Below, piece after piece: positions 8,442-16,376 of a DNA stretch of 25,825 bases. The notes beneath the pieces were generated by a model, which saw only the letters and a program-made list of their open reading frames with translations, made no database searches and was not told where the DNA came from. Made by a program: the position numbers and the translations under genes. Origin of the DNA: Lachnospiraceae bacterium. Its GTDB lineage: Bacteria > Bacillota_A > Clostridia > Lachnospirales > Lachnospiraceae. Location of the stretch: assembly GCA_003446335.1 (NCBI GenBank), contig DMAZ01000214.1:1-25825 (forward strand), written 5' to 3'. Position 1 is the first letter of the stretch, and every line of letters starts with the position of its first letter.

Positions 8442-9437
8442 ATGCCTGCTACAGATATAGGAATAGATCTGGGTTCATCGAATGTTGTCATATATACGAA
8501 GCAGAGGGGCATTTCCATTATGGAGCCTTCTGTTGTCGCGTACGATAAAGATACGGAAAAAATCCTTGCGTACGGAGAGGAGGCTAAAAGCCTGATCGAC
8601 CGCACGCAGGGGAATATTGTTTCGATCCGACCGCTGAAGAACGGTGTCATATCCGATTACCGAATGACGGAGAGGCTGCTCAAGCATTTTATTCAGAAAT
8701 CGCTCGGCCGAAGAGTATTCCGAAAACCATATATCAGCATCTGTGTGCCGAGCGGTGTTACGGAAGTCGAGAAGAGGGCAGTAGAGGAAGCGTCCTATCA
8801 GGCCGGAGCCAGAGATGTGACGATCGTTGAGGAGACCGTCGCGGCAGCGATCGGGGCGGGTATCGATATCACAAAACCGGTCGGGAACCTTGTTGTGGAT
8901 ATCGGAGGCGCGACGACAAAATGCGCCGTGATCTCGCTCGGAGCTCCGGTCGTGCTTCAGACGCTCCGGATCGGCGGGGATACCTTCAGCGAGGCGATCA
9001 TTCGCTATGTCCGTCGAAATCACAATCTGTTCATCGGTGAGGGGCAGGCAGAAGCGATCAAGATCAAAATAGGTACAGTCTATCCGAAACCCAACTCGGA
9101 ATCCATGCAGATCAGCGGCAGGAATGTCATTACAGGCCTTCCCAGAACGATATCGATCACCTCTGATGAGGTGCGTCAGGCCTGCGGCGAAGCTGCCAAT
9201 GAAATTGTGGAGGTCGTGCATGGTGTGCTGGAAAAGACACCGCCGGAACTTTCACAGGACATTGTGGAGAGAGGTATTGTTCTCACAGGCGGAGGAGCCT
9301 TGCTTGACGGTTTTGAGGAAATGATCGAGGAACGCACAGGTATCAATGTCATGACAGCGGAGAATCCTGAGTGTGCTGTCGCCGAGGGAACCGGACTGTA
9401 CAATGAGAAAATTGCCATGTTGAGCCGCATGGACTGA
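8442..9437 (+). CDS. MreB-family actin-like protein (divergent, solitary)
   Basis: A 331-residue bacterial actin homologue, alone without mreC or mreD. The phosphate-1 loop is DIGIDLGSSNVVIY (near residue 5), followed by EPSVVAYD. The region VIVEETVAAAIGAG-like (near 128-140) matches the MreB EEPMAAAIGAG block with Thr for Pro. HNLFIGEGQAEAIKIKIG matches the NLLIGERTAEEIKIKIG block, and the adenine-site GGGALLDG is near the C-terminus. MreB, Mbl and MreBH form membrane-bound filaments that guide cell-wall synthesis. The phosphate-2 loop reads VDIGGATTKCAVISLG (about 152-167) where MreB usually has DIGGGTTEVAVISLGG, so a Gly is Ala and a Glu is Lys. A GGGAGG ribosome binding site precedes the ATG. 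The gene's end is duplicated in tandem (9411-9464). Whether it is a cell-shape filament or a specialised paralogue is not clear. Confidence 0.93.
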   Translation: MPATDIGIDLGSSNVVIYTKQRGISIMEPSVVAYDKDTEKILAYGEEAKSLIDRTQGNIVSIRPLKNGVISDYRMTERLLKHFIQKSLGRRVFRKPYISICVPSGVTEVEKRAVEEASYQAGARDVTIVEETVAAAIGAGIDITKPVGNLVVDIGGATTKCAVISLGAPVVLQTLRIGGDTFSEAIIRYVRRNHNLFIGEGQAEAIKIKIGTVYPKPNSESMQISGRNVITGLPRTISITSDEVRQACGEAANEIVEVVHGVLEKTPPELSQDIVERGIVLTGGGALLDGFEEMIEERTGINVMTAENPECAVAEGTGLYNEKIAMLSRMD

Positions 9438-9464
9438 ATTGCCATGCTGAACCGCATGGACTGA
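9411..9464 (+). repeat. 27-bp tandem duplication spanning the stop codon of the mreB-like gene
   Basis: The last nine codons of the gene, stop included (9411-9437), are repeated immediately (9438-9464) with two transitions (T/C at the tenth base, G/A at the fourteenth). The second copy stays in frame and would read IAMLNRMD then TGA against IAMLSRMD in the first, so readthrough would add nine residues. The copy is a recent-looking slippage or unequal-exchange product. Confidence 0.95.
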
Positions 9465-9516
9465 GTAGATGACGAGCAGCAGGGCGGCTTACTTACGCCC
9501 GTGAAGGACTACATAC

Positions 9517-11811
9517 ATGCAGGAATCCGTAAAAGGAATCATAGAAAATATCATATTCAGGAACGAAGAGAACGGCTATACGGTGCTGAGTCTCCGTTCG
9601 AAAGGAAGAGAGCTGACACTTGTCGGCTTTTTTCAGTCTGTGAATGAAGGGGAGAGCATAACGGCCAGCGGAAGATTCACATCTCATATTTCCTACGGAG
9701 AACAGTTCAAAGTCGAGAGTTATGAGATCAGCGAGCCGGAAGGAAGGGAAGCTGTGGAGCGGTATCTTGGTTCCGGCGCGATCCGCGGAATAGGAAAGGC
9801 TCTTGCGGCACGTATTGTCAGGCAGTTCGGAGAGGATACCCTGAAGATCCTGGAGGAAGAACCCGAAAGGCTGGCCGAAGTGAAGGGCATCAGTATGAAG
9901 AAAGCCAGAGATATCGCAAGGCAGGCGGATGCACAGCGCAGCCAGCGCGCCGCGATGCTCTTTCTTCAGCAGTACGGTGTCTCTCTGGCGCTCGGAGTAA
10001 AAATATACGGCCGCTACGGAGATGAGATGTATAAAATTCTGCGCGAGAATCCGTACCGACTGGCAGAAGATATTCAGGGCGTCGGATTCAGAACGGCGGA
10101 TGCATTTGCGGAAAAAATGGGAATTGCGCCGGATTCCGATTACAGGATCCGATGCGGGGTCCTCTATGTGCTCAGCCTGGCTCTGGGTGAGGGCAGTGTG
10201 TATCTGCCGGAATGGGATCTGGTCGCCAGGACCGCAGATCTTCTCGGCGTGCCGGATGCGGATGTGGAGCGTCAGCTCGTATCATTGACGCTTGACCGGA
10301 AAATCGTGGTGAGAAATCATGCCGATCAGGAAATAGATTCCGATACGTGTCAGGCGGAGGGGAAGGACCGGATCGTATATCTGGCCAGATATTATTATCT
10401 TGAACTGAATACCGCGAGGATGCTCTGCGACCTGAATGTACGCGTCGCATCTGACGAGGATGAAGACATCGAACGGAGGCTGTCTCACGTGCTGGCCTCC
10501 GATGAAAAGAAAAATATTCTGCTTGAAGAGGAGCAGAAGCAGGCGATCCTGAATGCTGCCAGGTACGGACTTTTTATCCTGACAGGGGGTCCCGGTACCG
10601 GAAAGACGACAACCATTAATCAGATGCTTCGATTTTTTGAGTCGGAGAATATGGAGATCAGGCTGGCGGCCCCCACTGGGCGCGCTGCAAAGCGTATGAC
10701 CGAGACAACAGGGTACGAGGCTTCTACCATTCATCGGCTGCTGGAGATCAGCACGGCTTCGGAGGAAATGGGTGAAAATGTTCGTTTCGAGAGAAATGAA
10801 CAGAATCCGCTCGAGGCGGACGTTGTCATCATCGATGAGATGTCCATGGTGGATATTTTCCTTATGCATGCCCTGCTGTCAGCTCTTCCCGTAGGGACCA
10901 GACTCATTCTGGTGGGGGATGTGGATCAGCTTCCTTCCGTCGGACCGGGTGCAGTTCTCGGCGATATGCTGAAATCAGATGTCTTTCCGAGTGTACGGCT
11001 GTCACGGATTTTCAGACAGGCCGCGTCTTCGGACATAATTGTGAACGCCCACAAAATCAATTCGGGAGAACAGATCGTTCTGGGGAACAGGAGTCGGGAC
11101 TTTTTCTTTCTGCGGCGATCCGACCCCAACCTGATCATCAGCAATATCATTGAGCTCATCCGGGACAAGCTGCCGGGATATGTGGACGCGAAACCGTTTG
11201 ACATCCAGGTACTTGCCCCTATGCGCAAGGGAGCGCTCGGAGTTGAACGGTTGAATCGGATCCTGCAGGAATATCTGAATCCTCCCTCCGATGAGAAGAA
11301 GGAGAAGATATTCGGTGACGTGAAGTTCCGTGTGGGCGACAAGGTCATGCAGGTAAAAAATAATTATCAGATCGAATGGGAAATACGCGGAGGAAGATAC
11401 GGAATCGTTGTGGAGCGCGGCCAGGGAATCTTCAACGGAGATATGGGCGTGATCCGTGAGGTGAACGATTTTGCAAATATCCTTACCATCGAGTTCGATG
11501 AAGGGCGTTTTGTGGATTACCCCTATTCCAATCTGGAAGAGCTGGAGCTTGCCTACGCGGTGACGATACACAAATCCCAGGGCAGTGAGTATCCTGCTGT
11601 CATTCTTCCGCTTTTTACGGGCCCTCGCATGCTGTTCTCCAGGAACCTGCTCTACACAGCTGTCACCCGCGCAAGGAAGTGTGTCATGATCCTTGGAAGT
11701 GAGGAGACTGTAAGAGGAATGATCGAAAATGCGACCCAGAAGAACCGATATACATCTCTTGATGAGCGGATCCTGGAAATGCGGGAACTGGACAGGGAAA
11801 ATAACTTCTGA
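9517..11811 (+). CDS. recD2: RecD2-type ATP-dependent DNA helicase (SF1B)
   Basis: A 764-residue 5'-3' helicase of the RecD2/YrrC family, found in bacteria as a free-standing repair and recombination helicase rather than part of RecBCD. The N-terminal third is the RecD2-specific region: an OB-like start and helix-hairpin-helix segments (SGAIRGIGKALAARIV near 86-101, LAEVKGISMKKARDIA near 119-134, DIQGVGFRTADAFA near 185-198). Helicase motifs follow: Walker A GGPGTGKT at 357-364, APTGRAAKRM near 385, Walker B with DEMS at 440-443, GDVDQLPSVGPG, and the C-terminal TIHKSQGSEYP and YTAVTRARK. The ATG at 9517 has GAAGGA about ten bases upstream. It precedes comF by nine bases, so the two are probably cotranscribed. 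Confidence 0.96.
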   Translation: MQESVKGIIENIIFRNEENGYTVLSLRSKGRELTLVGFFQSVNEGESITASGRFTSHISYGEQFKVESYEISEPEGREAVERYLGSGAIRGIGKALAARIVRQFGEDTLKILEEEPERLAEVKGISMKKARDIARQADAQRSQRAAMLFLQQYGVSLALGVKIYGRYGDEMYKILRENPYRLAEDIQGVGFRTADAFAEKMGIAPDSDYRIRCGVLYVLSLALGEGSVYLPEWDLVARTADLLGVPDADVERQLVSLTLDRKIVVRNHADQEIDSDTCQAEGKDRIVYLARYYYLELNTARMLCDLNVRVASDEDEDIERRLSHVLASDEKKNILLEEEQKQAILNAARYGLFILTGGPGTGKTTTINQMLRFFESENMEIRLAAPTGRAAKRMTETTGYEASTIHRLLEISTASEEMGENVRFERNEQNPLEADVVIIDEMSMVDIFLMHALLSALPVGTRLILVGDVDQLPSVGPGAVLGDMLKSDVFPSVRLSRIFRQAASSDIIVNAHKINSGEQIVLGNRSRDFFFLRRSDPNLIISNIIELIRDKLPGYVDAKPFDIQVLAPMRKGALGVERLNRILQEYLNPPSDEKKEKIFGDVKFRVGDKVMQVKNNYQIEWEIRGGRYGIVVERGQGIFNGDMGVIREVNDFANILTIEFDEGRFVDYPYSNLEELELAYAVTIHKSQGSEYPAVILPLFTGPRMLFSRNLLYTAVTRARKCVMILGSEETVRGMIENATQKNRYTSLDERILEMRELDRENNF

Positions 11812-11820
11812 GAAATAAAG

Positions 11821-12555
11821 GTGAAGATGGTAAAAAACAGATTGATACGACACGCAGTGGATCTGCTTTATCCCCGCCGATGCCCGGTCTGTCACCGGCC
11901 TGCACCATATGGCGAATATATCTGCCCGGAATGCGAGGCATCCCTGCCGGTCATTGAGAGCGGCAGGTGCCGAAAATGCGGGAAACCGGTGGAAGATCAT
12001 GAAAAAATCTGTCCGGACTGTCAGAAAACAGACCATGTTTATGACCGGGGGATCGGTATCTACAGATATGAAGGTGTACTGAAAGAAGCAATCAGTTATA
12101 TGAAATACAGGGGAAGACGGGAATACGGAACGGCACTGGGTGTCTATGCGGCCAGATCTGCGCGCACGGAACTGATTATCTGGCACCCGGATGTGATCAT
12201 TCCTGTTCCGATCCATCCGAAAAAGCTGGAAGAGAGAGGATTTAATCAGGCAGAGGCAATCGCGGAAGGGGTATCTTCCGAGAGCGGCATTCCCCTCGCG
12301 GTGAAAGGGCTTATAAGGCGAGACAGTACAGCCGCAATGAAGAACCTTACCGTAAGGGAGCGAAGCGCGAATCTTGCCAGAGCTTTTGAGGTGGGAGAGA
12401 ATCTTTCCGGATACGGGAGTGCATTGATCGTCGACGATATTTATACCACGGGAGCCACCGTAGACGGCGCCGCCACGGTACTCTCTCAGGCCGGATTATC
12501 CCAAATCTATTTCCTGTCGGTTTGCATCGGAAGTGGTTTTATGGTATCATATTAA
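11821..12555 (+). CDS. comF: ComF family phosphoribosyltransferase-like protein
   Basis: A 244-residue protein with an N-terminal zinc-finger region of four CxxC pairs (C21/C24, C35/C38, C50/C53, C64/C67 counting from GTG at 11821). A type I phosphoribosyltransferase domain follows, with IPVPIHPKKLEERGFNQA and the PRPP-binding loop ALIVDDIYTTGAT. ComF/GntX proteins are needed for DNA uptake in competent bacteria, and ComF interacts with the ComFA helicase in Bacillus; no comFA is here. Its place after recD2 suits a DNA-handling role. The start may be GTG 11821 or ATG 11827, with only a modest AAAGGTG before the latter. The last codons contain the promoter at 12522-12550 for the next operon. 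Confidence 0.93.
   Translation: MKMVKNRLIRHAVDLLYPRRCPVCHRPAPYGEYICPECEASLPVIESGRCRKCGKPVEDHEKICPDCQKTDHVYDRGIGIYRYEGVLKEAISYMKYRGRREYGTALGVYAARSARTELIIWHPDVIIPVPIHPKKLEERGFNQAEAIAEGVSSESGIPLAVKGLIRRDSTAAMKNLTVRERSANLARAFEVGENLSGYGSALIVDDIYTTGATVDGAATVLSQAGLSQIYFLSVCIGSGFMVSY
12522..12550 (+). promoter_or_regulatory. Candidate promoter inside the 3' end of comF
   Basis: TTGCAT (12522-12527), 17 bases, TATCAT (12545-12550) with TG one base before the -10 (TGGTATCAT), an extended -10. Transcription would start near 12557, just after the comF stop, and drive the envelope gene block that begins at 12587. Confidence 0.6.
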
Positions 12556-12586
12556 TGATTATGCCAATTGATATGAGGAGTTCATT

Positions 12587-12967
12587 ATGCCGGATGAGAA
12601 AAAAGTCAGAGCCATGATAGATCTTGCAAGATATGAGAATGGAGAAGGACGTGAAGATATCCGTATCAGAAGATATTACCGTACGGATTATATGGCACTT
12701 CAGCTGATAAAATCCTGGATTTTTACCAGTATCGGATATTTTCTGATCCTTGCGCTCATCGTTGCGGGCAATCTTGAATATCTGCTCAACAATATTGATT
12801 CATTCAACCTGAAGGTACTCGGGTCATGGCTGCTGATCGGCTATATCCTGTTCGTGGGAATCTATCTTGCGATAGCCTATATCTCCTCGCTCCTGCGCTA
12901 TAACAGGGCAAGAAGAAATATTCAGGAGTACCTGACGAAACTCAGACGTCTGCTGGATATGCAATGA
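12587..12967 (+). CDS. Small two-helix membrane protein of unknown function
   Basis: I do not recognise a family. The 126-residue product has a charged N-terminus (about 42 residues, with arginine-rich IRIRRYYR near 26-32). Two hydrophobic helices follow (about 43-61 and 79-103), joined by a short loop with NNIDSFN, then a basic C-terminal tail RYNRARRNIQEYLTKLRRLL that could form an amphipathic helix. Both termini are predicted to be cytoplasmic from the positive charge. GAGGAG lies seven bases before the ATG, a convincing start. It appears to be the first gene of the block leading to cdaA, and its TGA overlaps the ATG of a 26-codon ORF (12964). The context suggests an envelope role but nothing more specific. 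Confidence 0.85.
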   Translation: MPDEKKVRAMIDLARYENGEGREDIRIRRYYRTDYMALQLIKSWIFTSIGYFLILALIVAGNLEYLLNNIDSFNLKVLGSWLLIGYILFVGIYLAIAYISSLLRYNRARRNIQEYLTKLRRLLDMQ

Positions 12968-13044
12968 AGGACCGCGGGGGTTTGGAACGGAGGAATGTGA
13001 TACCGGACGGATCGCCTCTTTGGCGGATATTATCTGTAGTATGA
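12964..13044 (+). CDS. Possible 26-residue small ORF coupled on both sides
   Basis: The ATG at 12964 overlaps the TGA of the preceding gene (ATGA). The frame ends with TGA at 13042-13044, which overlaps an ATG at 13041 in frame with the following membrane protein (again ATGA). The product would start MKDRGGLERR and end PLWRILSVV, with no obvious membrane helix. Inside it, GGAGGA precedes a GTG (12997) in the same frame, which could start a 15-residue version. It may be a translational-coupling leader, a small protein, or chance. Confidence 0.35.
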   Translation: MKDRGGLERRNVIPDGSPLWRILSVV

Positions 13045-13061
13045 AAGGGTCGTGTATACTT

Positions 13062-14096
13062 ATGACAGTATTGCTGGAACTGAAGGAAAAAATCAAGGCT
13101 GCCTATGCGCAGTATACAATATATTTTGACATTGTGCTGAAAGCGCTGCTCGCGTTTATGTGCTTTTACTGGATCTCCATGGCATTTGATACGGATAGTG
13201 TCTTTTCGAATGTCTTTATCATGCTGATCGTAGCGCTCCTGTGCTCCGTGCTGCCGCTGAGGGTCATTCCCATGTGCTCGGCAGCGTTCATAGTCGGGCA
13301 TGCTTTTATGATGGGCATTGATACGGGGGCGGTGACGCTTGTCGTTCTTCTCGTCCTCCTGTTCCTTTTCCTGAGGTTTGTTCCGGATGATTCGCTTGGT
13401 CTGATCCTCATGCCCATCGGCATGTATTTCGGAATGCCGGCGCTCGTACCGATCTGTTTCGGCCTTCGAAGAAGGCCGGATTCCATGGTAGCGGTCGGAG
13501 GTGGCTGCATCACGTATTATCTTATCGATTCTCTGACCAGGAATAAAGCGCAGCTGGAAGTTCTGGAGCCTACGGAGTATATGGAGAGACTGACGCTTCT
13601 TCTGGGCGGACTCGTTTCTGACAGTGGGCTGATCGTAAATCTTTTGGCTATCTGTGCTGTTGTAGTCATTGTCTATGCAATACGGCGTCTGGGCTTTAAG
13701 CATTCCTTCACGGTGGCAACTGTAGTCGGCGCCTGTACGTATGTATTCTTTATCATATTGGGCAATGCTGTTGTCGATACCAGATTCAACGTGCCTATGA
13801 TCATGATCGGTTCAGTCTTCTCGACGATCGTTGCGCTGATTCTTCAGTTCCTGTTCCTTTCTGTAGATTACAGCAGGACGGAGACCATGGAATTCGAGGA
13901 TGATGATTATTATTACTTCGTGAAGGCCATACCCAAACAATATGCTTACAAGAACAGGGTAAGGGAGATCGAAAACAATAAGAGGTCGGGGGATACGGCT
14001 CAGATGCCGGAAGATCTCTCCGCGTCCGTCAACCGGTCCGACGACGAAGTCGTGGATTTCGAGAGCAGGCTTGAGGATTCGCTCAAGAATCTGTAA
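13062..14096 (+). CDS. Polytopic membrane protein of unknown function upstream of cdaA
   Basis: About 344 residues; not assignable to a named family by eye. The N-terminal 280 residues contain roughly eight to ten hydrophobic segments, for example VLKALLAFMCFYWISMAF, LVVLLVLLFLFLRF and VATVVGACTYVFFIILG. A soluble, charged C-terminal tail of about 75 residues follows, starting with an acidic-aromatic patch (EFEDDDYYYFVKAIPK) and ending in an acidic stretch (DDEVVDFESRLEDSLKNL). The tail is probably cytoplasmic and could bind a partner. The start is uncertain: ATG 13062 has AAAGGG about 12 bases upstream, while ATG 13041 in the same frame overlaps the TGA of the small ORF at 12964. Its position just before cdaA suggests a link with c-di-AMP or envelope stress, by context only. 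Confidence 0.85.
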   Translation: MTVLLELKEKIKAAYAQYTIYFDIVLKALLAFMCFYWISMAFDTDSVFSNVFIMLIVALLCSVLPLRVIPMCSAAFIVGHAFMMGIDTGAVTLVVLLVLLFLFLRFVPDDSLGLILMPIGMYFGMPALVPICFGLRRRPDSMVAVGGGCITYYLIDSLTRNKAQLEVLEPTEYMERLTLLLGGLVSDSGLIVNLLAICAVVVIVYAIRRLGFKHSFTVATVVGACTYVFFIILGNAVVDTRFNVPMIMIGSVFSTIVALILQFLFLSVDYSRTETMEFEDDDYYYFVKAIPKQYAYKNRVREIENNKRSGDTAQMPEDLSASVNRSDDEVVDFESRLEDSLKNL

Positions 14097-14125
14097 CAGC
14101 AATCGTTCCGCCTGCCAATCCCGGC

Positions 14126-14154
14126 TGGAGTCATAGGGCATCTTTTGTTACATA
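14126..14154 (+). promoter_or_regulatory. Weak candidate promoter before cdaA
   Basis: A TACATA -10 (14149-14154) preceded by TG one base upstream (TGTTACATA), with a poor -35 TGGAGT (14126-14131) at 17 bases. It lies in the 115-base gap before cdaA, long enough for separate transcription. The -35 weakens the case. Confidence 0.3.
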
Positions 14155-14211
14155 AACGGTCGATCCGACAGAGTGTTCCGCCGGAAAGAGCCACACAGAG
14201 GAGGGACTGCA

Positions 14212-15072
14212 GTGTCCGGATTTCTTCAGCAAATAGCAAACTTCTTTTCAGGACTGTATCTGCCGAAGGTACATGCCAATGATGTCGTGGAAATCCTTAT
14301 CCTCGCCGTACTGCTTTACATGTTCATGGAATGGGTACAGAGGACAAGGGCATATACACTTCTCAAAGGCTTTCTGATGGTCCTTGTCTTTATTATTTTT
14401 GCGTGGTTATTCCAGCTGTCTACGATTCTGTGGCTGGTCTCGAGGCTGGCATCGATCGCCCTGCTGTCTCTGATCATTATCTTCCAGCCGGAGCTCCGCA
14501 AAGCTCTGGAGTCTCTCGGAAGAAGAACTTTCATGTCTGTACTTCCTTTCGAAAGCAACAGAGGGGTGCTGAGATATTCGGACGGCGTTATTAATGAGAT
14601 CATACGCGCTGTCAACGAGATGTCCGAGGTGAGGACCGGTGCCCTGATCGTTATAGAACAGAATATACTTCTGACCGAATACATCAATACCGGAATCGAA
14701 CTGGATTCCCTGATCACATCACAGCTTCTCGTAAATATATTCGAGCACAATACGCCGCTTCATGACGGCGCTGTGATCATAAGGGGCGAAAGGATCGTGG
14801 CCGCCACATGTTATCTTCCCCTGTCCGAAAATGTATCCATCAGTAAAAAATACGGCACGAGACACAGAGCTGCCCTCGGAATCAGCGAGGAGAGCGATGC
14901 GTTTACGATCGTTGTCTCAGAGGAGACGGGTCGCGTGTCCTACTCTTATATGGGCCGCCTCGAGACCGGAGTCACGCCCAGTGAACTTCGTGAACAGCTG
15001 CATCTGGTTCAGAAGGACACGATGCATGAGAGAGAGGAAAAGAAATTCCATATCTGGAAAGGACAGGCATGA
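14212..15072 (+). CDS. cdaA: Diadenylate cyclase CdaA (c-di-AMP synthase)
   Basis: A 286-residue membrane enzyme that joins two ATP into cyclic di-AMP, a second messenger controlling potassium, osmolyte and cell-wall homeostasis in Firmicutes. Three N-terminal hydrophobic helices lie roughly within residues 24-40, 48-69 and 71-91. The DAC domain follows, with the catalytic DGA in TPLHDGAVII (185-187) and GTRHRAALGISE (RHR at 217-219). The start is GTG at 14212: AGAGGAGGGA lies immediately upstream at good spacing and the length becomes typical, whereas the open frame from 14173 has no such site. The stop overlaps the next ATG (ATGA at 15069), so translation is coupled to its YbbR partner as in the usual cdaA-cdaR pair. 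Confidence 0.96.
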   Translation: MSGFLQQIANFFSGLYLPKVHANDVVEILILAVLLYMFMEWVQRTRAYTLLKGFLMVLVFIIFAWLFQLSTILWLVSRLASIALLSLIIIFQPELRKALESLGRRTFMSVLPFESNRGVLRYSDGVINEIIRAVNEMSEVRTGALIVIEQNILLTEYINTGIELDSLITSQLLVNIFEHNTPLHDGAVIIRGERIVAATCYLPLSENVSISKKYGTRHRAALGISEESDAFTIVVSEETGRVSYSYMGRLETGVTPSELREQLHLVQKDTMHEREEKKFHIWKGQA

Positions 15073-16364
15073 ACATGAAGAAAAAACTGCTTGAGCATCC
15101 CGGTCTGAAGCTGGGGGCACTGGCCGGAGCCATACTGATCTGGCTGATCATAACGAATTATAATGATCCGGTCATGACTCATACGTTCACGGATATACCT
15201 GTAACGGTGGTCAATGCCTCCTACATTGAGGCAAAGGGTCAGTCTTATAAGATCCAGGACAACTCCAATACGGTTTCGGTGACCGTGAAGGGCAACAGAT
15301 CCAATGTAGAGAGACTGTCGCCTTCGAATATAACGGTAATCGCCGATATGACCCAGATCATCAGTCTGGAGACGGATCCTGTCATGGTCCCGCTGAGCAT
15401 CGCAGTTCCCGGTATCTCGTCCGAAAACGTTTATTCATCTCCGCGTAATATCAGTATAGAACTGGAAGATATGGTGAGTGATGACTTTGTTGTAACGGCG
15501 ACAACGGGAACGACACGTCCGGATAAGGGGTATGAGGTAGGAAAACTTCAAGTCACTCCGGAGACCCTGACGATCCGCGGCCCGGGTTCCCTGGTCAGCA
15601 TTATAGAGCGTGTAACTGCCAACGTAGATGTGTCGCATCTTCGGAAAGACACGGATATGAAACCTCAGCTCAAGATTTATGACAGGAACGGCATGGAGCT
15701 CACGGAGGCCCAGATGTCATATCTGACCTTCAATGTGGATGAGAAAGATATACTCGTTCACGTTACGTTATACAGCGTGGTGAACGGCGTGACGGTCGAG
15801 GCTGAGACGAGCGGTGAACCCGCTCCCGGATATCAGGTCGGAAAGGTAACGGTCACACCTTCTACCGTTTCCGTGGTGGGAAGTGAGGACGCGCTGGCAG
15901 CGCTTGAGGCGAACGGAAACATCATTATGATTACTTCCGATACCGGGCTCGTTAATGTGGAGGGAGCATCTTCCGATATTGAGATCCGTGTTGATATCAG
16001 CAAATTGCTTCCTGAAGGAATCAGTCTGGCTCAGGATGTAAGCGGTACGGCTATGGTGAGCGTGCAGATCCTGCCGTATAACAGTAAATCCATATCCGTT
16101 GCGACGAAAAATATCACGGCCGAGGGTCTTGGTGCCGGGATGAACTGCGTATTCGGAGTGAACCGGCTTGAAATAAAGGTGCTTGGAGCGGACGATGTAC
16201 TGGAGAGTGTCGGTGAACAGGATATCCAGATGTCGGTAGACCTTTCGGGGCTTGCTGCGGGGACCCACACAGTTCCGGTCAGCTGCACGCTGCCGGAAGG
16301 CTGTGAACTGGTCGAGGAAGTAACAGTGGATGCCGTGCTTTCTCAGACGGAAACAAATCAGTAA
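15069..16364 (+). CDS. cdaR: YbbR-domain protein, CdaA regulator (CdaR)
   Basis: A 431-residue protein with one N-terminal membrane anchor (LKLGALAGAILIWLIITNY, about residues 12-30) and an extracellular region built of about four YbbR repeats. The repeats can be followed by recurring blocks such as GYEVGKLQVTPETLTIRGP, GYQVGKVTVTPSTVSVVGS and a final LEIKVLGADDVL segment. In Bacillus and Listeria the equivalent protein binds the membrane part of CdaA and modulates c-di-AMP synthesis. Its ATG overlaps the cdaA stop by four bases, with GGAAAGGA inside cdaA serving as the ribosome binding site. The gene is followed 12 bases later by the HPr-like gene. Confidence 0.94.
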   Translation: MNMKKKLLEHPGLKLGALAGAILIWLIITNYNDPVMTHTFTDIPVTVVNASYIEAKGQSYKIQDNSNTVSVTVKGNRSNVERLSPSNITVIADMTQIISLETDPVMVPLSIAVPGISSENVYSSPRNISIELEDMVSDDFVVTATTGTTRPDKGYEVGKLQVTPETLTIRGPGSLVSIIERVTANVDVSHLRKDTDMKPQLKIYDRNGMELTEAQMSYLTFNVDEKDILVHVTLYSVVNGVTVEAETSGEPAPGYQVGKVTVTPSTVSVVGSEDALAALEANGNIIMITSDTGLVNVEGASSDIEIRVDISKLLPEGISLAQDVSGTAMVSVQILPYNSKSISVATKNITAEGLGAGMNCVFGVNRLEIKVLGADDVLESVGEQDIQMSVDLSGLAAGTHTVPVSCTLPEGCELVEEVTVDAVLSQTETNQ

Positions 16365-16376
16365 TGGGAGGTAAAT

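Noticed and set aside
9482..9500. GGGCG...CGCCC inverted repeat between the mreB-like gene and recD2
   Set aside because: The stem is only five base pairs with a nine-base loop and no T run; too weak to call a terminator.
11002..12216. 404-codon open frame on the minus strand across the end of recD2 and comF
   Set aside because: It overlaps two clear genes, including the RecD2 motifs and the ComF zinc fingers, and its product resembles no family.
14097..14211. Possible c-di-AMP riboswitch or other RNA element in the gap before cdaA
   Set aside because: The gap is too short for a ydaO-type riboswitch plus expression platform, and no conserved core or strong helix was seen.
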